Below, piece after piece: positions 1 to 7,077 of a DNA stretch of 8,440 nt (positions are counted from its first letter, which is position 1; each line of letters starts with the position of its first letter). Location of the stretch: contig JALTEL010000276.1 in NCBI GenBank assembly GCA_027073945.1, forward strand, positions 1 to 8,440, given 5' to 3'. The DNA comes from Caldifarciminota bacterium. GTDB lineage: Bacteria; WOR-3; Hydrothermia; UBA1063; CAJXJZ01. The position numbers were made by a program, and so were the translations under genes. The notes beneath the pieces were generated by a model, which saw only the letters and a list, made by a program, of their open reading frames with translations, ran no database searches and had not been told where the DNA came from.

Positions 1-88
1 TATATAATGATTAGTAATAATTTATTAATATATTATACGTTTAATATAGCAACATCAAGCTAATTCGTGTATTGCATGAAAAAAATCT
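1..88. other. AT-rich non-coding left edge
   Basis: Only 6 of the first 50 bases are G or C, and the stretch is mostly runs of TAAT/ATTA. I see no reading frame, RNA gene or clear promoter in it. It lies beyond the point where the neighbouring recombinase fragment loses its open frame, so it may be an old insertion or deletion junction. That last point is inference from base composition alone. Confidence 0.5.
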
Positions 89-265
89 TTAATTACAAGG
101 TGATATATCAACTCCGAAACTTGAGTTCAATGTATCGGAGGCATAGCACAACAACAGCTTAATGGCATCACGGTAAACCAGGATGGTATTGGCCGCAAGG
201 CCTTTCTGGACCGGCAGGTAGTGGCTAAAGAAACGTTTTATGGGTTTGGCGATAATATGTGTCAT
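89..265 (-). pseudogene. tyrosine recombinase (phage integrase-like), N-terminal fragment
   Basis: Read on the minus strand from ATG at 265-263 to TAA at 91-89, this gives 58 residues. Residues 10-47 include FFSHYLPVQKGLAANTILVY followed by RDAIKLLLCYASDTLN. This is the pattern of the SAM-like N-terminal, core-DNA-binding domain of XerC/XerD-type integrases, where a 'GLxxNTxxxYRxxxxxFL' helix pair is typical. The last nine residues or so no longer look like the family, and the frame stops long before the catalytic domain with its R-H-R-Y residues, so about four fifths of a normal protein of roughly 300 residues is missing. No good ribosome binding site precedes the ATG. It points away from asnB and is probably the remnant of a recombinase-bearing mobile element. 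The family call comes from remembered motif patterns, not a search; the truncation is directly visible. Confidence 0.68.
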
Positions 266-345
266 TTTATTTGGCGGCAGAGACAGGATCGGGGGAAAAG
301 GAATGTATTTTCAGCCAGAATTTCCTGACAGTGGCGGTGAAATAG
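266..345. other. spacer between recombinase fragment and asnB
   Basis: These 80 bases lie between two divergently oriented reading frames. The stretch GGTGA at 336-340, five bases before the asnB ATG, is a plausible ribosome binding site. I could not find a -35/-10 pair with acceptable spacing, so the operon promoter may lie further upstream or inside the mobile-element debris. The region may represent the original upstream flank of the recombinase, which would mean that asnB was joined to a mobile-element end. That is inference. Confidence 0.35.
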
Positions 346-2202
346 ATGTGCGGCATTGCTGGTATTGTGTCTAACAACAAGTCCATAGAAGAAAGGCGTT
401 TAAATCGTCTGAAAGAGTCACTTGCCCATCGCGGGCCGGACGACCAGGGGCTGTGGATAAATGCGGATCAAACCGCGGGACTTGCGCACACTCGGCTCTC
501 TATTATTGATTTGACTCAGTCCGGTCATCAGCCCATGCAAACGCCGGATGGCCGCTATGTTATTGTTTTTAATGGCGAGATATATAATTACCAAAGTCTA
601 AGAAAAGAGATGGAGGATCAGGGCGAAGCTTTTATCTCCACAAGTGATACAGAGGTGCTGCTCAAACTATGGGCAAAAGAGGGTGTGCTGGCTCTTAAGC
701 GCATCCGGGGAATGTTTTCCTTTGCACTATGGGATTCCCTGGAATCAAAACTCACTCTTGTCCGTGACCCGCTGGGAATCAAGCCTCTTTATTTTTCACA
801 GTGTTCAAATGGCCTGGCTTTTGCTTCTGAGGCAAGAGCATTAAAAGCCGCTGGTTTTGCCGGTGAAATTGATCCCAGGGCTGTAGGGGCTTTTTTACAG
901 CGGGGTTCAATCCCTGCACCTCTTAGTTTATATAAGGGGATTGAATGTCTTATGCCGGGTGAGTGGTTAGAATGGGAGCGGAATACAGGCAAAATTACAC
1001 AGCAAATCTACTGGAGCTATGCAAAGCAGTTTGAAAGTAACATGCATAGCCGTGTGACAGATTATAGAGATGCAGTCAACCTGGCGCGTCAAGTCCTGAT
1101 GGATTCGGTCAGAGCGCATCTTGTAAGCGATGTTCCAGTGGGCGCATTTTTAAGCGGAGGGATTGATTCGACCGCAGTAGTTTCCTTAATGCGCCAGGCG
1201 GGGCAGGATAATATAGCGACGTTTTCCATTGTCTTTGATGACAAAGATCTTGATGAATCTCATTATTCCCGGATAGCGGCGCAAACTTACAAGACCGAAC
1301 ATCATGAATGGAGGGTGAGTAAAAGCGAATTTCTTGATCTGAAAGATGAATTCATGGCAAACATGGATTCTCCGACCATTGACGGGCTCAACACCTGGAT
1401 GGTTGCCCGTTTTGCCCGTAAAAACGGATTTAAGGTGGTGACTTCCGGCGTTGGCGGGGATGAGTTTTTTTATGGGTATGACGGCACGTTCCGGCAATTG
1501 CCTGCTCTGATGAAGTATATGGGAGTTGTCCCCGCCTGCATTAAGAAGGTATTTCTAAGAACTATGAGTTTTCCGTTTATTAGAAATACATGCACGGGTA
1601 AAATAAACAAGGCAGCATCCCTTGTTGAAGTTTCACCTGATCTTGGAAAAGGGTACTTGGCTTACAGAGGATTATTTTCAAGACATGAAGTAGAAGAACT
1701 TATTAGTAATAGGGATTTTGCGCATGAGGCCGCATCTGTTGATATGGCCGACTTTCTGCCGAAACTTCCTGAAGATACCGAAAATGAGCAAAAGATAAGT
1801 GTCCTCGAGACATCGTGCTATCTTGCAAGCCAGCTCCTGCCTGATTCTGACCGTTTCAGTATGGCGCACGCCCTTGAACTTCGTGTCCCTTTGGTGGATC
1901 GCATAGTGGCTGAGAATTTAAGCAGGATAAACCCAGAGCTTTTTTATGACCAAAAACACACGCCCAAGGCCCTGCTTGTCGAGGCTGTCGGAGATATACC
2001 TGATGAGATTGTCTATCGCAGGAAGCAGGGTTTTACATTGCCAATTGGGAGATGGATTAAAGACGAAGAATGGAAGCCCAAAAGCAGGATTTTGAATAAA
2101 GATGTCTGTAAAAGAATCAACAATGCTTTTCGCAGTGGCAATATGCATTGGTCGAGACCGTGGGCAGTTGAGGTGCTGGATAGTTATATGGAGAATATAT
2201 GA
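346..2202 (+). CDS. asnB: asparagine synthase (glutamine-hydrolysing) family amidotransferase, AsnB-like
   Basis: The 618-residue protein has the full two-domain layout and usual length of the AsnB family. The N-terminal Ntn glutaminase domain begins MCGIAGI, with Cys2 as nucleophile, which also fixes the start codon since Cys must follow the initiator Met. Further glutaminase signatures are HRGPDDQG (28-35), R50 in the TRLSIIDL segment, and FNGEIYN (75-81). The C-terminal synthetase domain carries the ATP-pyrophosphatase loop SGGIDS (270-275), GVGGDEFF (368-375), DRFSMAHALELRVPLVD (502-518) and RRKQGF (558-563). All catalytic motifs appear intact. It releases ammonia from glutamine and uses ATP to amidate a carboxylate in the cytoplasm. 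In sugar clusters such proteins often sit among glycosyltransferases and are thought to amidate uronic acids or similar sugars. That role is inferred here from context; plain asparagine synthesis remains possible. Its stop overlaps the next start by ATGA. Confidence 0.95.
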   Translation: MCGIAGIVSNNKSIEERRLNRLKESLAHRGPDDQGLWINADQTAGLAHTRLSIIDLTQSGHQPMQTPDGRYVIVFNGEIYNYQSLRKEMEDQGEAFISTSDTEVLLKLWAKEGVLALKRIRGMFSFALWDSLESKLTLVRDPLGIKPLYFSQCSNGLAFASEARALKAAGFAGEIDPRAVGAFLQRGSIPAPLSLYKGIECLMPGEWLEWERNTGKITQQIYWSYAKQFESNMHSRVTDYRDAVNLARQVLMDSVRAHLVSDVPVGAFLSGGIDSTAVVSLMRQAGQDNIATFSIVFDDKDLDESHYSRIAAQTYKTEHHEWRVSKSEFLDLKDEFMANMDSPTIDGLNTWMVARFARKNGFKVVTSGVGGDEFFYGYDGTFRQLPALMKYMGVVPACIKKVFLRTMSFPFIRNTCTGKINKAASLVEVSPDLGKGYLAYRGLFSRHEVEELISNRDFAHEAASVDMADFLPKLPEDTENEQKISVLETSCYLASQLLPDSDRFSMAHALELRVPLVDRIVAENLSRINPELFYDQKHTPKALLVEAVGDIPDEIVYRRKQGFTLPIGRWIKDEEWKPKSRILNKDVCKRINNAFRSGNMHWSRPWAVEVLDSYMENI

Positions 2203-2826
2203 ATTATTTAAAAGAGATGGCCGATCAGGGATATAATCCTGACAGCATAGGACCATTTCACTACAAAATGATGCCATATTTGGCAAACCTTCTAAAGGTA
2301 AATCTAAGTGACCTTATTGTTGATATCGGCGCAGCTCAAGGTCATTGTGTTATACCTTTACAGAAGGCGGGTTATAATCGCATAGCCGTAGTAGATATTG
2401 ATCCTTATAATTTTAATCTTTTTAAAGACCAATATCGCTTTGATTGCTATCAATGTGATGTCGAAAGAGAACCGCTTCCTTTTGGGAATGATACAGTAAA
2501 GTGGGTTATCAATTTTCATTTAATTGAGCATTTAAGCAATCCCCAGCGATTTTTGAAAGAAGTATTTCGTGTTTTAAAATCAGGGGGGGATAACTTTAGT
2601 TACTCCTGACTGGCGTAGACAGTATAAGACTTTTTACCGCGACCCGACTCATATACGGCCTTATGACAAAGAGAGCATATCAAGGCTTTTAAGGATGACG
2701 GGTTTTCAGAATGTCAGCACACTTTCGTGGGGCAGTGCTTATGGACTCGGACGCTTGCAGGCCTATAGATGGTATCCAAGGCTTGGAATGATAGGCAGAG
2801 ACCTCCTGGCGGTGGCATACAAGTAA
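2199..2826 (+). pseudogene. class I SAM-dependent methyltransferase, frameshifted at a G7 run
   Basis: The frame starts at ATG 2199 inside the asnB stop (ATGA overlap), with GGAG at 2190-2193 as ribosome binding site. Residues 41-49 VDIGAAQGH are the SAM-binding motif I, VDIDP (65-69) is motif II, DVEREPLPF (87-95) precedes motif IV, and FHLIEHLSNP (106-115) is the usual post-motif of Methyltransf_11-type enzymes. The frame then reads KSGGDNFSYS and stops at 2607-2609, 136 residues in. If one G of the run at 2583-2589 is removed, it reads SGGITLVTPDW and continues through DPTHIRPYDKESISRLL to a TAA at 2824-2826, giving 208 residues, a normal length and ending. So either the gene is broken, or the extra G is a sequencing error, or polymerase slippage restores it. 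It probably methylates a sugar of the polysaccharide; the substrate cannot be read from the sequence. Confidence 0.88.
2578..2606 (+). other. overlap of the two methyltransferase frames with G7 slip site
   Basis: The downstream frame is open from just after a TAA at 2575-2577, and the upstream frame runs until the TGA at 2607. The shift must therefore lie in this 29-base overlap. The only homopolymer of note in it is the seven-G run at 2583-2589. Six Gs would make one continuous frame. This is direct reading of both frames. Confidence 0.85.
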
Positions 2827-2843
2827 CTCGTGAGAAATAGAGT

Positions 2844-3986
2844 GTGATCAAGATACAAATAGTCAAGGCGTTATATATCCTTTCTAACCTTTTTCTGAAG
2901 GCAGTCAGGAAAATTCTTTGGCCAGGGAAAAGACCTCTCACAGCAAAGGTAGTTTGTATCTACCGGATAGGGAATATCGGTGATATTATCTGCGCTCTGC
3001 CTGCCATGCATGCCATACGTCAGGCTTACCCTTCATCCCGCTTAATACTTCTGACTTCTCCGGGAAAGCGAGGCATGCCTGGCGCAAAGGAACTTCTCAG
3101 CGATGCGTCATGGCTGGATAAAATTATTGTTTATTATTCGGATGAAATCAATACAGTTAAAAAACAACTGGCATTCATCAAAAAATTGCGTAAAGAATCG
3201 ATTGATGTCTGTTTTGAATTGCCTAATGACCTTGCAACCCTGCGGACCTCATTAAGAAATATGGTGGCTATTCGTCTGTGGGGCGTTTCATGGGGCTATG
3301 GCTGGAGAATCAGTACTATTCGTTGGAATGCCCGCTTACAGTCTGAAAATATAGATTTTCCTGATGAGGTGGACAGATTGTTAAGAGTGGTGGCAGAGGC
3401 TGGAATAGACACAAAAGAATGTCGTTTTCCCCTGCCCATAAGTGACAGCGACAGGCAAACCGTAAAAAAGCTGCTCGCGTCCTTTAATGATCCCCAAATT
3501 CCGACTATTGCAATAGCCCCTAGAGCAAAACGGCCTACAAACCGATGGCCTTTGGAACGGTTTGCGGTTGTTGCCACACACCTTAAACGGCAAAACACAA
3601 ATATTATCTTGGTTGGAGGCGCCGGTGACAAACCTGCTTGTAACAAGGTTAATGACTTAAGCGGTAATGCGTGCCTGAATCTCGCAGGGGAAATCTCGTT
3701 GCTTGAATCTTGTGCTCTGCTTGAAAAGTGCCGATTTTTAATCGCAAACGACTCCGGCATCCAGCATCTTGCTGCGGCAGTAGATACTCAATGCATATCA
3801 TTGTTTTCCGCGCGGGATATGCGAGGCAAATGGATACCTCATGGAAGCATTCACTCGGTAATAAGAAAATGGCCGGATTGCCACACCTGCTTTTTGGAAA
3901 CATGTCCAAAAGACAATTTGTGTATGCGTATGATAAGTGCTGAAGAGGTCATAGAGGTAATAGATGAAAAACTCAAAACCGTTTAA
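2844..3986 (+). CDS. glycosyltransferase family 9 protein (heptosyltransferase-like)
   Basis: The 380-residue protein has the GT9/ADP-heptose:LPS heptosyltransferase layout: a two-lobed GT-B fold that moves a sugar from a nucleotide donor to the lipopolysaccharide core at the cytoplasmic face of the inner membrane. The N-lobe opens with YRIGNIGDIICALPAM (40-55), the family's glycine-rich acceptor-side loop. The C-lobe has the donor-site segments IAPRAKRPTNRWP (224-236), ILVGGAGD (255-262) and NDSGIQHLAAA (302-312). The tail has four cysteines, C346, C349, C354 and C360, seen in many GT9 relatives of unknown specificity. About 35 basic, amphipathic residues precede the fold and may touch the membrane. 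The start is GTG at 2844, since an in-frame TAG lies at 2838-2840 and the first ATG is deep in the domain. The ribosome site is weak (GTGAG, 2830-2834). True heptose specificity cannot be claimed. Its end overlaps the next gene by 23 bases. Confidence 0.9.
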   Translation: MIKIQIVKALYILSNLFLKAVRKILWPGKRPLTAKVVCIYRIGNIGDIICALPAMHAIRQAYPSSRLILLTSPGKRGMPGAKELLSDASWLDKIIVYYSDEINTVKKQLAFIKKLRKESIDVCFELPNDLATLRTSLRNMVAIRLWGVSWGYGWRISTIRWNARLQSENIDFPDEVDRLLRVVAEAGIDTKECRFPLPISDSDRQTVKKLLASFNDPQIPTIAIAPRAKRPTNRWPLERFAVVATHLKRQNTNIILVGGAGDKPACNKVNDLSGNACLNLAGEISLLESCALLEKCRFLIANDSGIQHLAAAVDTQCISLFSARDMRGKWIPHGSIHSVIRKWPDCHTCFLETCPKDNLCMRMISAEEVIEVIDEKLKTV

Positions 3987-5160
3987 ACTTGCTTATTTTG
4001 TTACCCACCCCATCCAGTACCAGGCCCCGTTGCTGCGGATGCTGGCATCAAGGCCAGAAATAGATTTAAAGGTGTTCTTCCTTAGTGATCTATCTGTCAA
4101 ATCATTTAAAGATAAAGGCTTTGGGGTTGCCGTAAAGTGGGACGTTCCGCTTCTGGACGGTTACAGGCATGAATTTCTGCCACGCATACGGGATAGAGGC
4201 ACGATTGGATTTTCAGACCCTCTTGTCTACGGAGTAGGCCAAGCTCTCAGAGTTAATCAATGGGATGCTGTCTGGTTTCATGGATATGCCCACTATGCTT
4301 TATTATGGGGGATCTGGATGGCTGTGCGCTTGAAAATTCCTGTTTTTTTCAGAGCAGAGTCTAATCTTGTTTGCACCTCTCGTGGGATGCTAAAGGATTG
4401 TTTCATCCGATGGCTCCTAAGACACAGTTCAGCCCTTCTATGGATAAGCAGTGATAATCGGGATTATTATCTGCATTACGGTGCAAGTGAAAAACAGCTG
4501 TTCTTTGTTCCCTATGCCGTGGATAACCAACATTTCCGCAAGAGGTCTGAGGAAGCAAAAGAACAAGTACCAGCCTTGAAGCGAGAGCTTGGCCTATCAG
4601 AGGACCTTCCTGTAATTTTGTATGCAGGAAAGCTCCTCAAGCGAAAGAATCCCATGTTGCTTTTGCAAGCCTATCGCCTTCTCTCCCAGGACGGTAAGAC
4701 TCCCCCTCTTACCTATCTGATCTACGTTGGTGACGGTGAAGAACGATCCACCTTGGGAAAAAGCATTGTTGACCTTGGATGGCAAAGTCATGTCAAGGTG
4801 TTGGGTTTTAAGAACCAATCTCAATTACCACTTTACTATACCCTCTGTGATTTGTTTGTCGTGCCATCTCACAAAGAGCCCTTTGGTTTGGTGATCAATG
4901 AGGCCATGAATGCCGGGAAGGCGATTATCAGCACAAATGAAGTGGGAGCTAGCCGAGATTTGGTACATGAAGGGCGAAATGGGTTTGTGGTTCCAGCAGG
5001 AGATGTAAGGGCTTTATCAGAAGCGTTGAGAAGGGCTATATCAGATAAAAAGAGATTACAACAGATGGGTTCTGAGAGCCTGAAGATTATAGACAAATGG
5101 AGTTTTGAGCAGGACGTAGAGGGCATTATGCAGGCATTGCATGCTGTAAGGAGAATGTAA
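3964..5160 (+). CDS. glycosyltransferase family 4 (GT-B, group 1)
   Basis: This 398-residue protein is a retaining GT-B glycosyltransferase. The N-lobe starts with FVTHPIQYQAPLLRML (12-27), an acceptor-domain opening seen in a subset of GT4 enzymes of polysaccharide clusters. A short hydrophobic stretch around 109-130 lies inside the N-lobe and is probably a buried strand/helix rather than a membrane segment. The C-lobe shows YAGKLLKRKNP (220-230), YVGDGEE (254-260), and the family's E-x7-E motif as KEPFGLVINE, with E305 and E313 binding the nucleotide-sugar. It then continues with GKAIISTNEVGASRDLV (318-334) and GFVVPAGD (340-347). The protein is full length. ATG 3964 has GAGGT at 3954-3958, five bases upstream, inside the end of the GT9 gene, which supports coupled translation. 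Donor and acceptor sugars are unknown. Confidence 0.93.
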   Translation: MKNSKPFKLAYFVTHPIQYQAPLLRMLASRPEIDLKVFFLSDLSVKSFKDKGFGVAVKWDVPLLDGYRHEFLPRIRDRGTIGFSDPLVYGVGQALRVNQWDAVWFHGYAHYALLWGIWMAVRLKIPVFFRAESNLVCTSRGMLKDCFIRWLLRHSSALLWISSDNRDYYLHYGASEKQLFFVPYAVDNQHFRKRSEEAKEQVPALKRELGLSEDLPVILYAGKLLKRKNPMLLLQAYRLLSQDGKTPPLTYLIYVGDGEERSTLGKSIVDLGWQSHVKVLGFKNQSQLPLYYTLCDLFVVPSHKEPFGLVINEAMNAGKAIISTNEVGASRDLVHEGRNGFVVPAGDVRALSEALRRAISDKKRLQQMGSESLKIIDKWSFEQDVEGIMQALHAVRRM

Positions 5161-5936
5161 TGATAAACTGGTCAGGGATAAGTAGCAGCACAGCTTTTGG
5201 CAGATTTTTGAGGCTTCCCCTTCGATTTATCCCCAAAAATTTATGGTTGCCTATTCTTCAAGGTCCGATGAAGGGGATGCGCTGGATCAGCGGAAGTAGC
5301 ACAGCAGGGTGCTGGCTTGGGAGCTATGAACTTGCCAATCAGGAGGCACATCAGCGTATTATAAGACCTGGGATGACTGTCTTTGATATTGGTGCGAATG
5401 TCGGGTTTTATTCGCTTTTTTTCTCCAGGCTTGTAGGGGAAAGGGGACAGGTTATGGCCTTTGAACCATTTGCGGAAAATGTTTCGTATCTTTTGCGCCA
5501 TATCAGGAAAAACAATTGCAGAAATATTCAAGTATACCAAACGGCCGTGTCAGATAAGATCGGGCTGGCACAATTTTTTGCTGGTTCGAGCCGTTCTACT
5601 GGCACGATTCTTGAGACCCAACCCAACCCAACCCTCTCTTACTATGTACCTGTGATTTCATTGGATGACCTGATTGAAAGATATGGCATACCTGTCCCAG
5701 ATGTCATAAAAATGGACGTGGAGGGTGCAGAAAGCGAAGTACTTTTGGGCGGTCGCTCTTTGATGGAGAAAAGCGGGCCAATCTGGTTTATATCACTGCA
5801 TGGAGAAGATCAGAAGCGGAAATGCAGGGAAATACTGTACTCATTCTCATACGATATTTTTTGCCTTAGTGGGCAAAAGATCGATCTAAGGGAACGGCTG
5901 ATAGAAGACGATATTTATGCCGTGAAGAGGAAATAA
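5160..5936 (+). CDS. FkbM family methyltransferase
   Basis: A 258-residue SAM-dependent methyltransferase of the FkbM type, which usually O-methylates hydroxyls of sugars or polyketides. Motif I is VFDIGANVGFYS (74-85), the acidic motif II is AFEPFAENV (100-108), and the family hallmarks SLDDL (167-171) and IKMDVEGAE (183-191) follow, with a WFISLHGE strand near 209-216. The start shares one base with the previous stop (TAATG) and has a strong ribosome site, TAAGGAG at 5147-5153. The gene carries a pentanucleotide repeat (CCCAA units, 5617-5634) in the loop between the catalytic core and SLDDL. The first 60 residues are less conserved and contain hydrophobic and basic patches. It likely methylates a sugar in the polysaccharide made by the neighbouring transferases; whether that residue is internal or a chain cap is not known. 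Confidence 0.93.
   Translation: MINWSGISSSTAFGRFLRLPLRFIPKNLWLPILQGPMKGMRWISGSSTAGCWLGSYELANQEAHQRIIRPGMTVFDIGANVGFYSLFFSRLVGERGQVMAFEPFAENVSYLLRHIRKNNCRNIQVYQTAVSDKIGLAQFFAGSSRSTGTILETQPNPTLSYYVPVISLDDLIERYGIPVPDVIKMDVEGAESEVLLGGRSLMEKSGPIWFISLHGEDQKRKCREILYSFSYDIFCLSGQKIDLRERLIEDDIYAVKRK
5617..5634 (+). repeat. pentanucleotide tandem repeat inside the FkbM gene
   Basis: Three units of CCCAA plus a partial CCC follow one another, encoding the TQPNPTL stretch (residues 153-159). Because the unit is five bases long, gain or loss of one unit would shift the frame and truncate the protein before SLDDL and the DVEGAE motif. The repeat is seen directly; a role in on/off switching is inference and the copy number is low. 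Confidence 0.75.
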
Positions 5937-5940
5937 TGTC

Positions 5941-6993
5941 GTGAACATACTCTTTGTCGGCGATTTAAATGAACATACAAGATCATTTCAGCGTTTCAGG
6001 GCACTCAAGGAGCTAGGGCACGAGGTTATGGGCCTTAGCTTTGTTCCCATTGGGTTCAAGCCTGGAATAAGCAAGTCGGATTCTATAATTGATAGGGTAT
6101 GCAACAAACTTGGTTATCCCTTGGACAAAATGGGCGTAAATAAAAAGATTGTCAATCATTTAGGTTCTCAAGATTTTGACTTACTCTGGATAGAAAAGGG
6201 GTTGATGATTCGGCCTTTCACATTAAGACAAGTAAAAAGGCTTCATCCTACTACAAAAATTATTTCCTATACAGAAGATGATATGTTTGCGAGGCATAAT
6301 CAGTCTGCATATTATAGGGGCTGTTTGTCTTTATATGATGTGGTTTTCACGACAAAGAGCTACAACTCTCATCCTGAAGAGTTGCCGTCATTAGGAGCAA
6401 AAAGGGTTGTCTTTGTAGATAAGGCTTTTGATAAACATACTCATCGCCCCCTTCCAATAACTGATGAAGATAGAGAAAGGTTGGGGGCTGATGTTGGATT
6501 TATCGGTACATTTGAGCAAGATAGAGCCGAAAAAATGTTATTTTTGGCCAAAAATGGGGTACCTGTTCGAATTTGGGGTAATGGTTGGTCTGGGTGGGTC
6601 AATAAACATGCCAAACTAAGGGTTGAAAACCGTCCGATTTATGGAGATGACTATATTAAAGCAATTTGTGCCACGAAAATTAATCTATGTTTTCTGCGAA
6701 AGATGAATCGTGACCTGCAAACTGACAGGACAATGGAAATCCCAGCCTGTGGAGCCTTTATGCTGGCAGAAAGAACTGTCGAGCATCAAAGGCTTTTTGA
6801 AGAAGGTAGGGAAGCGGCCTTTTTTGATCCAAATAACCCCCACGAACTACTGGAAAAAGTCAGATACTACCTTAAGCATGGTCAGGTGCGTAATGCTATA
6901 GCTAAGGCGGGGCGGGAGAGATGCTTAAATAGCGGATACAGTCATCATGAGCGGTTGAGATTTATGTTGAAGGTCATAAAAGATGAAATTTAA
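5941..6993 (+). CDS. CgeB-like glycosyltransferase (group 1, COG4641 type)
   Basis: The 350-residue protein resembles the CgeB/DUF3880-type glycosyltransferases, GT-B enzymes that appear in spore-coat, flagellin-glycosylation and surface-polysaccharide clusters. It begins MNILFVGDLNEHTRSFQRFRA, with the 'R..AL..LGHEV' N-lobe pattern at 20-29. It has FDLLWIEKG (79-87), ISYTEDDMF (108-116), VGFIGTFEQDR (185-195), VRIWGNGW (209-216) and the C-lobe block RTMEIPACGAFMLAER (263-278) with FDPNNPHELLEKVRYYL (295-311), which matches the Glyco_trans_1_2 domain. The start is GTG at 5941. The nearby ATG at 5936 meets TGA after one codon and is unusable. GAAGAGG at 5924-5930 is a fair ribosome site, ten bases upstream. 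The gap after FkbM is four bases. Donor and acceptor are unknown. The gene appears intact. Confidence 0.88.
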   Translation: MNILFVGDLNEHTRSFQRFRALKELGHEVMGLSFVPIGFKPGISKSDSIIDRVCNKLGYPLDKMGVNKKIVNHLGSQDFDLLWIEKGLMIRPFTLRQVKRLHPTTKIISYTEDDMFARHNQSAYYRGCLSLYDVVFTTKSYNSHPEELPSLGAKRVVFVDKAFDKHTHRPLPITDEDRERLGADVGFIGTFEQDRAEKMLFLAKNGVPVRIWGNGWSGWVNKHAKLRVENRPIYGDDYIKAICATKINLCFLRKMNRDLQTDRTMEIPACGAFMLAERTVEHQRLFEEGREAAFFDPNNPHELLEKVRYYLKHGQVRNAIAKAGRERCLNSGYSHHERLRFMLKVIKDEI

Positions 6994-7077
6994 ATTAAAG
7001 TTAAAGAGTCCTCGACGTTTTCTGTGGATTTGATATATAGTTTATATCAAATCCACAGAAAACTAATCTATGATAAG
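6994..7077 (+). other. 84-nt spacer before the last glycosyltransferase
   Basis: This is the only sizeable gap in an otherwise overlapping gene row. It begins AT-rich, contains AAAGAG at 7003-7008, and is then occupied by the perfect inverted repeat at 7017-7063. No -35/-10 pair was convincing. The break in spacing suggests that the last gene was added separately or is controlled through the hairpin. Confidence 0.5.
7017..7063. repeat. perfect 21-bp inverted repeat with 5-nt loop
   Basis: The left arm 7017-7037 (starting GTTTTCTGTGG, ending GATATA) is the exact reverse complement of the right arm 7043-7063 (starting TATATCAAATCC, ending GAAAAC), with TAGTT as loop. All 21 pairs match. The stem is AT-rich and no run of Ts follows on either strand, so it is not a standard intrinsic terminator. 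In RNA it would be a long RNase III-like duplex ending 14 bases before ATG 7078. Confidence 0.9.

Noticed and set aside
121..312. Plus-strand coding stretch reading LNGITVNQDGIGRKAFLDRQ
   Set aside because: The minus-strand reading of the same bases gives a recognisable integrase start, so the plus-strand frame is taken as its shadow; it also lacks a start with a ribosome site.
266..345. Sigma70 promoter for the operon, for example TTGGCG at 271-276
   Set aside because: No acceptable -10 hexamer occurs 16-18 bases downstream of it.
1186..1497. 103-codon minus-strand frame within asnB
   Set aside because: It overlaps the synthetase ATP-binding region of asnB and has no domain of its own.
1918..2286. 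122-codon minus-strand frame across the asnB/methyltransferase junction
   Set aside because: It spans two well-supported genes on the other strand and shows no recognisable domain; the residue pattern looks like antisense translation.
2578..2606. Programmed ribosomal frameshift signal in the methyltransferase
   Set aside because: The needed change is a skip of one base, there is no classic slippery heptamer with a downstream pseudoknot that I could see, and a simple indel in a homopolymer is the simpler explanation.
3296..3760. 154-codon open frame on the minus strand
   Set aside because: It lies wholly inside the GT9 gene opposite its conserved motifs, has no family-like sequence, and is best explained as the antisense shadow of that gene.
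7017..7063. Intrinsic terminator
   Set aside because: The stem is AT-rich and neither side is followed by a run of Ts, so it does not meet the usual terminator pattern, though it may still affect the RNA.
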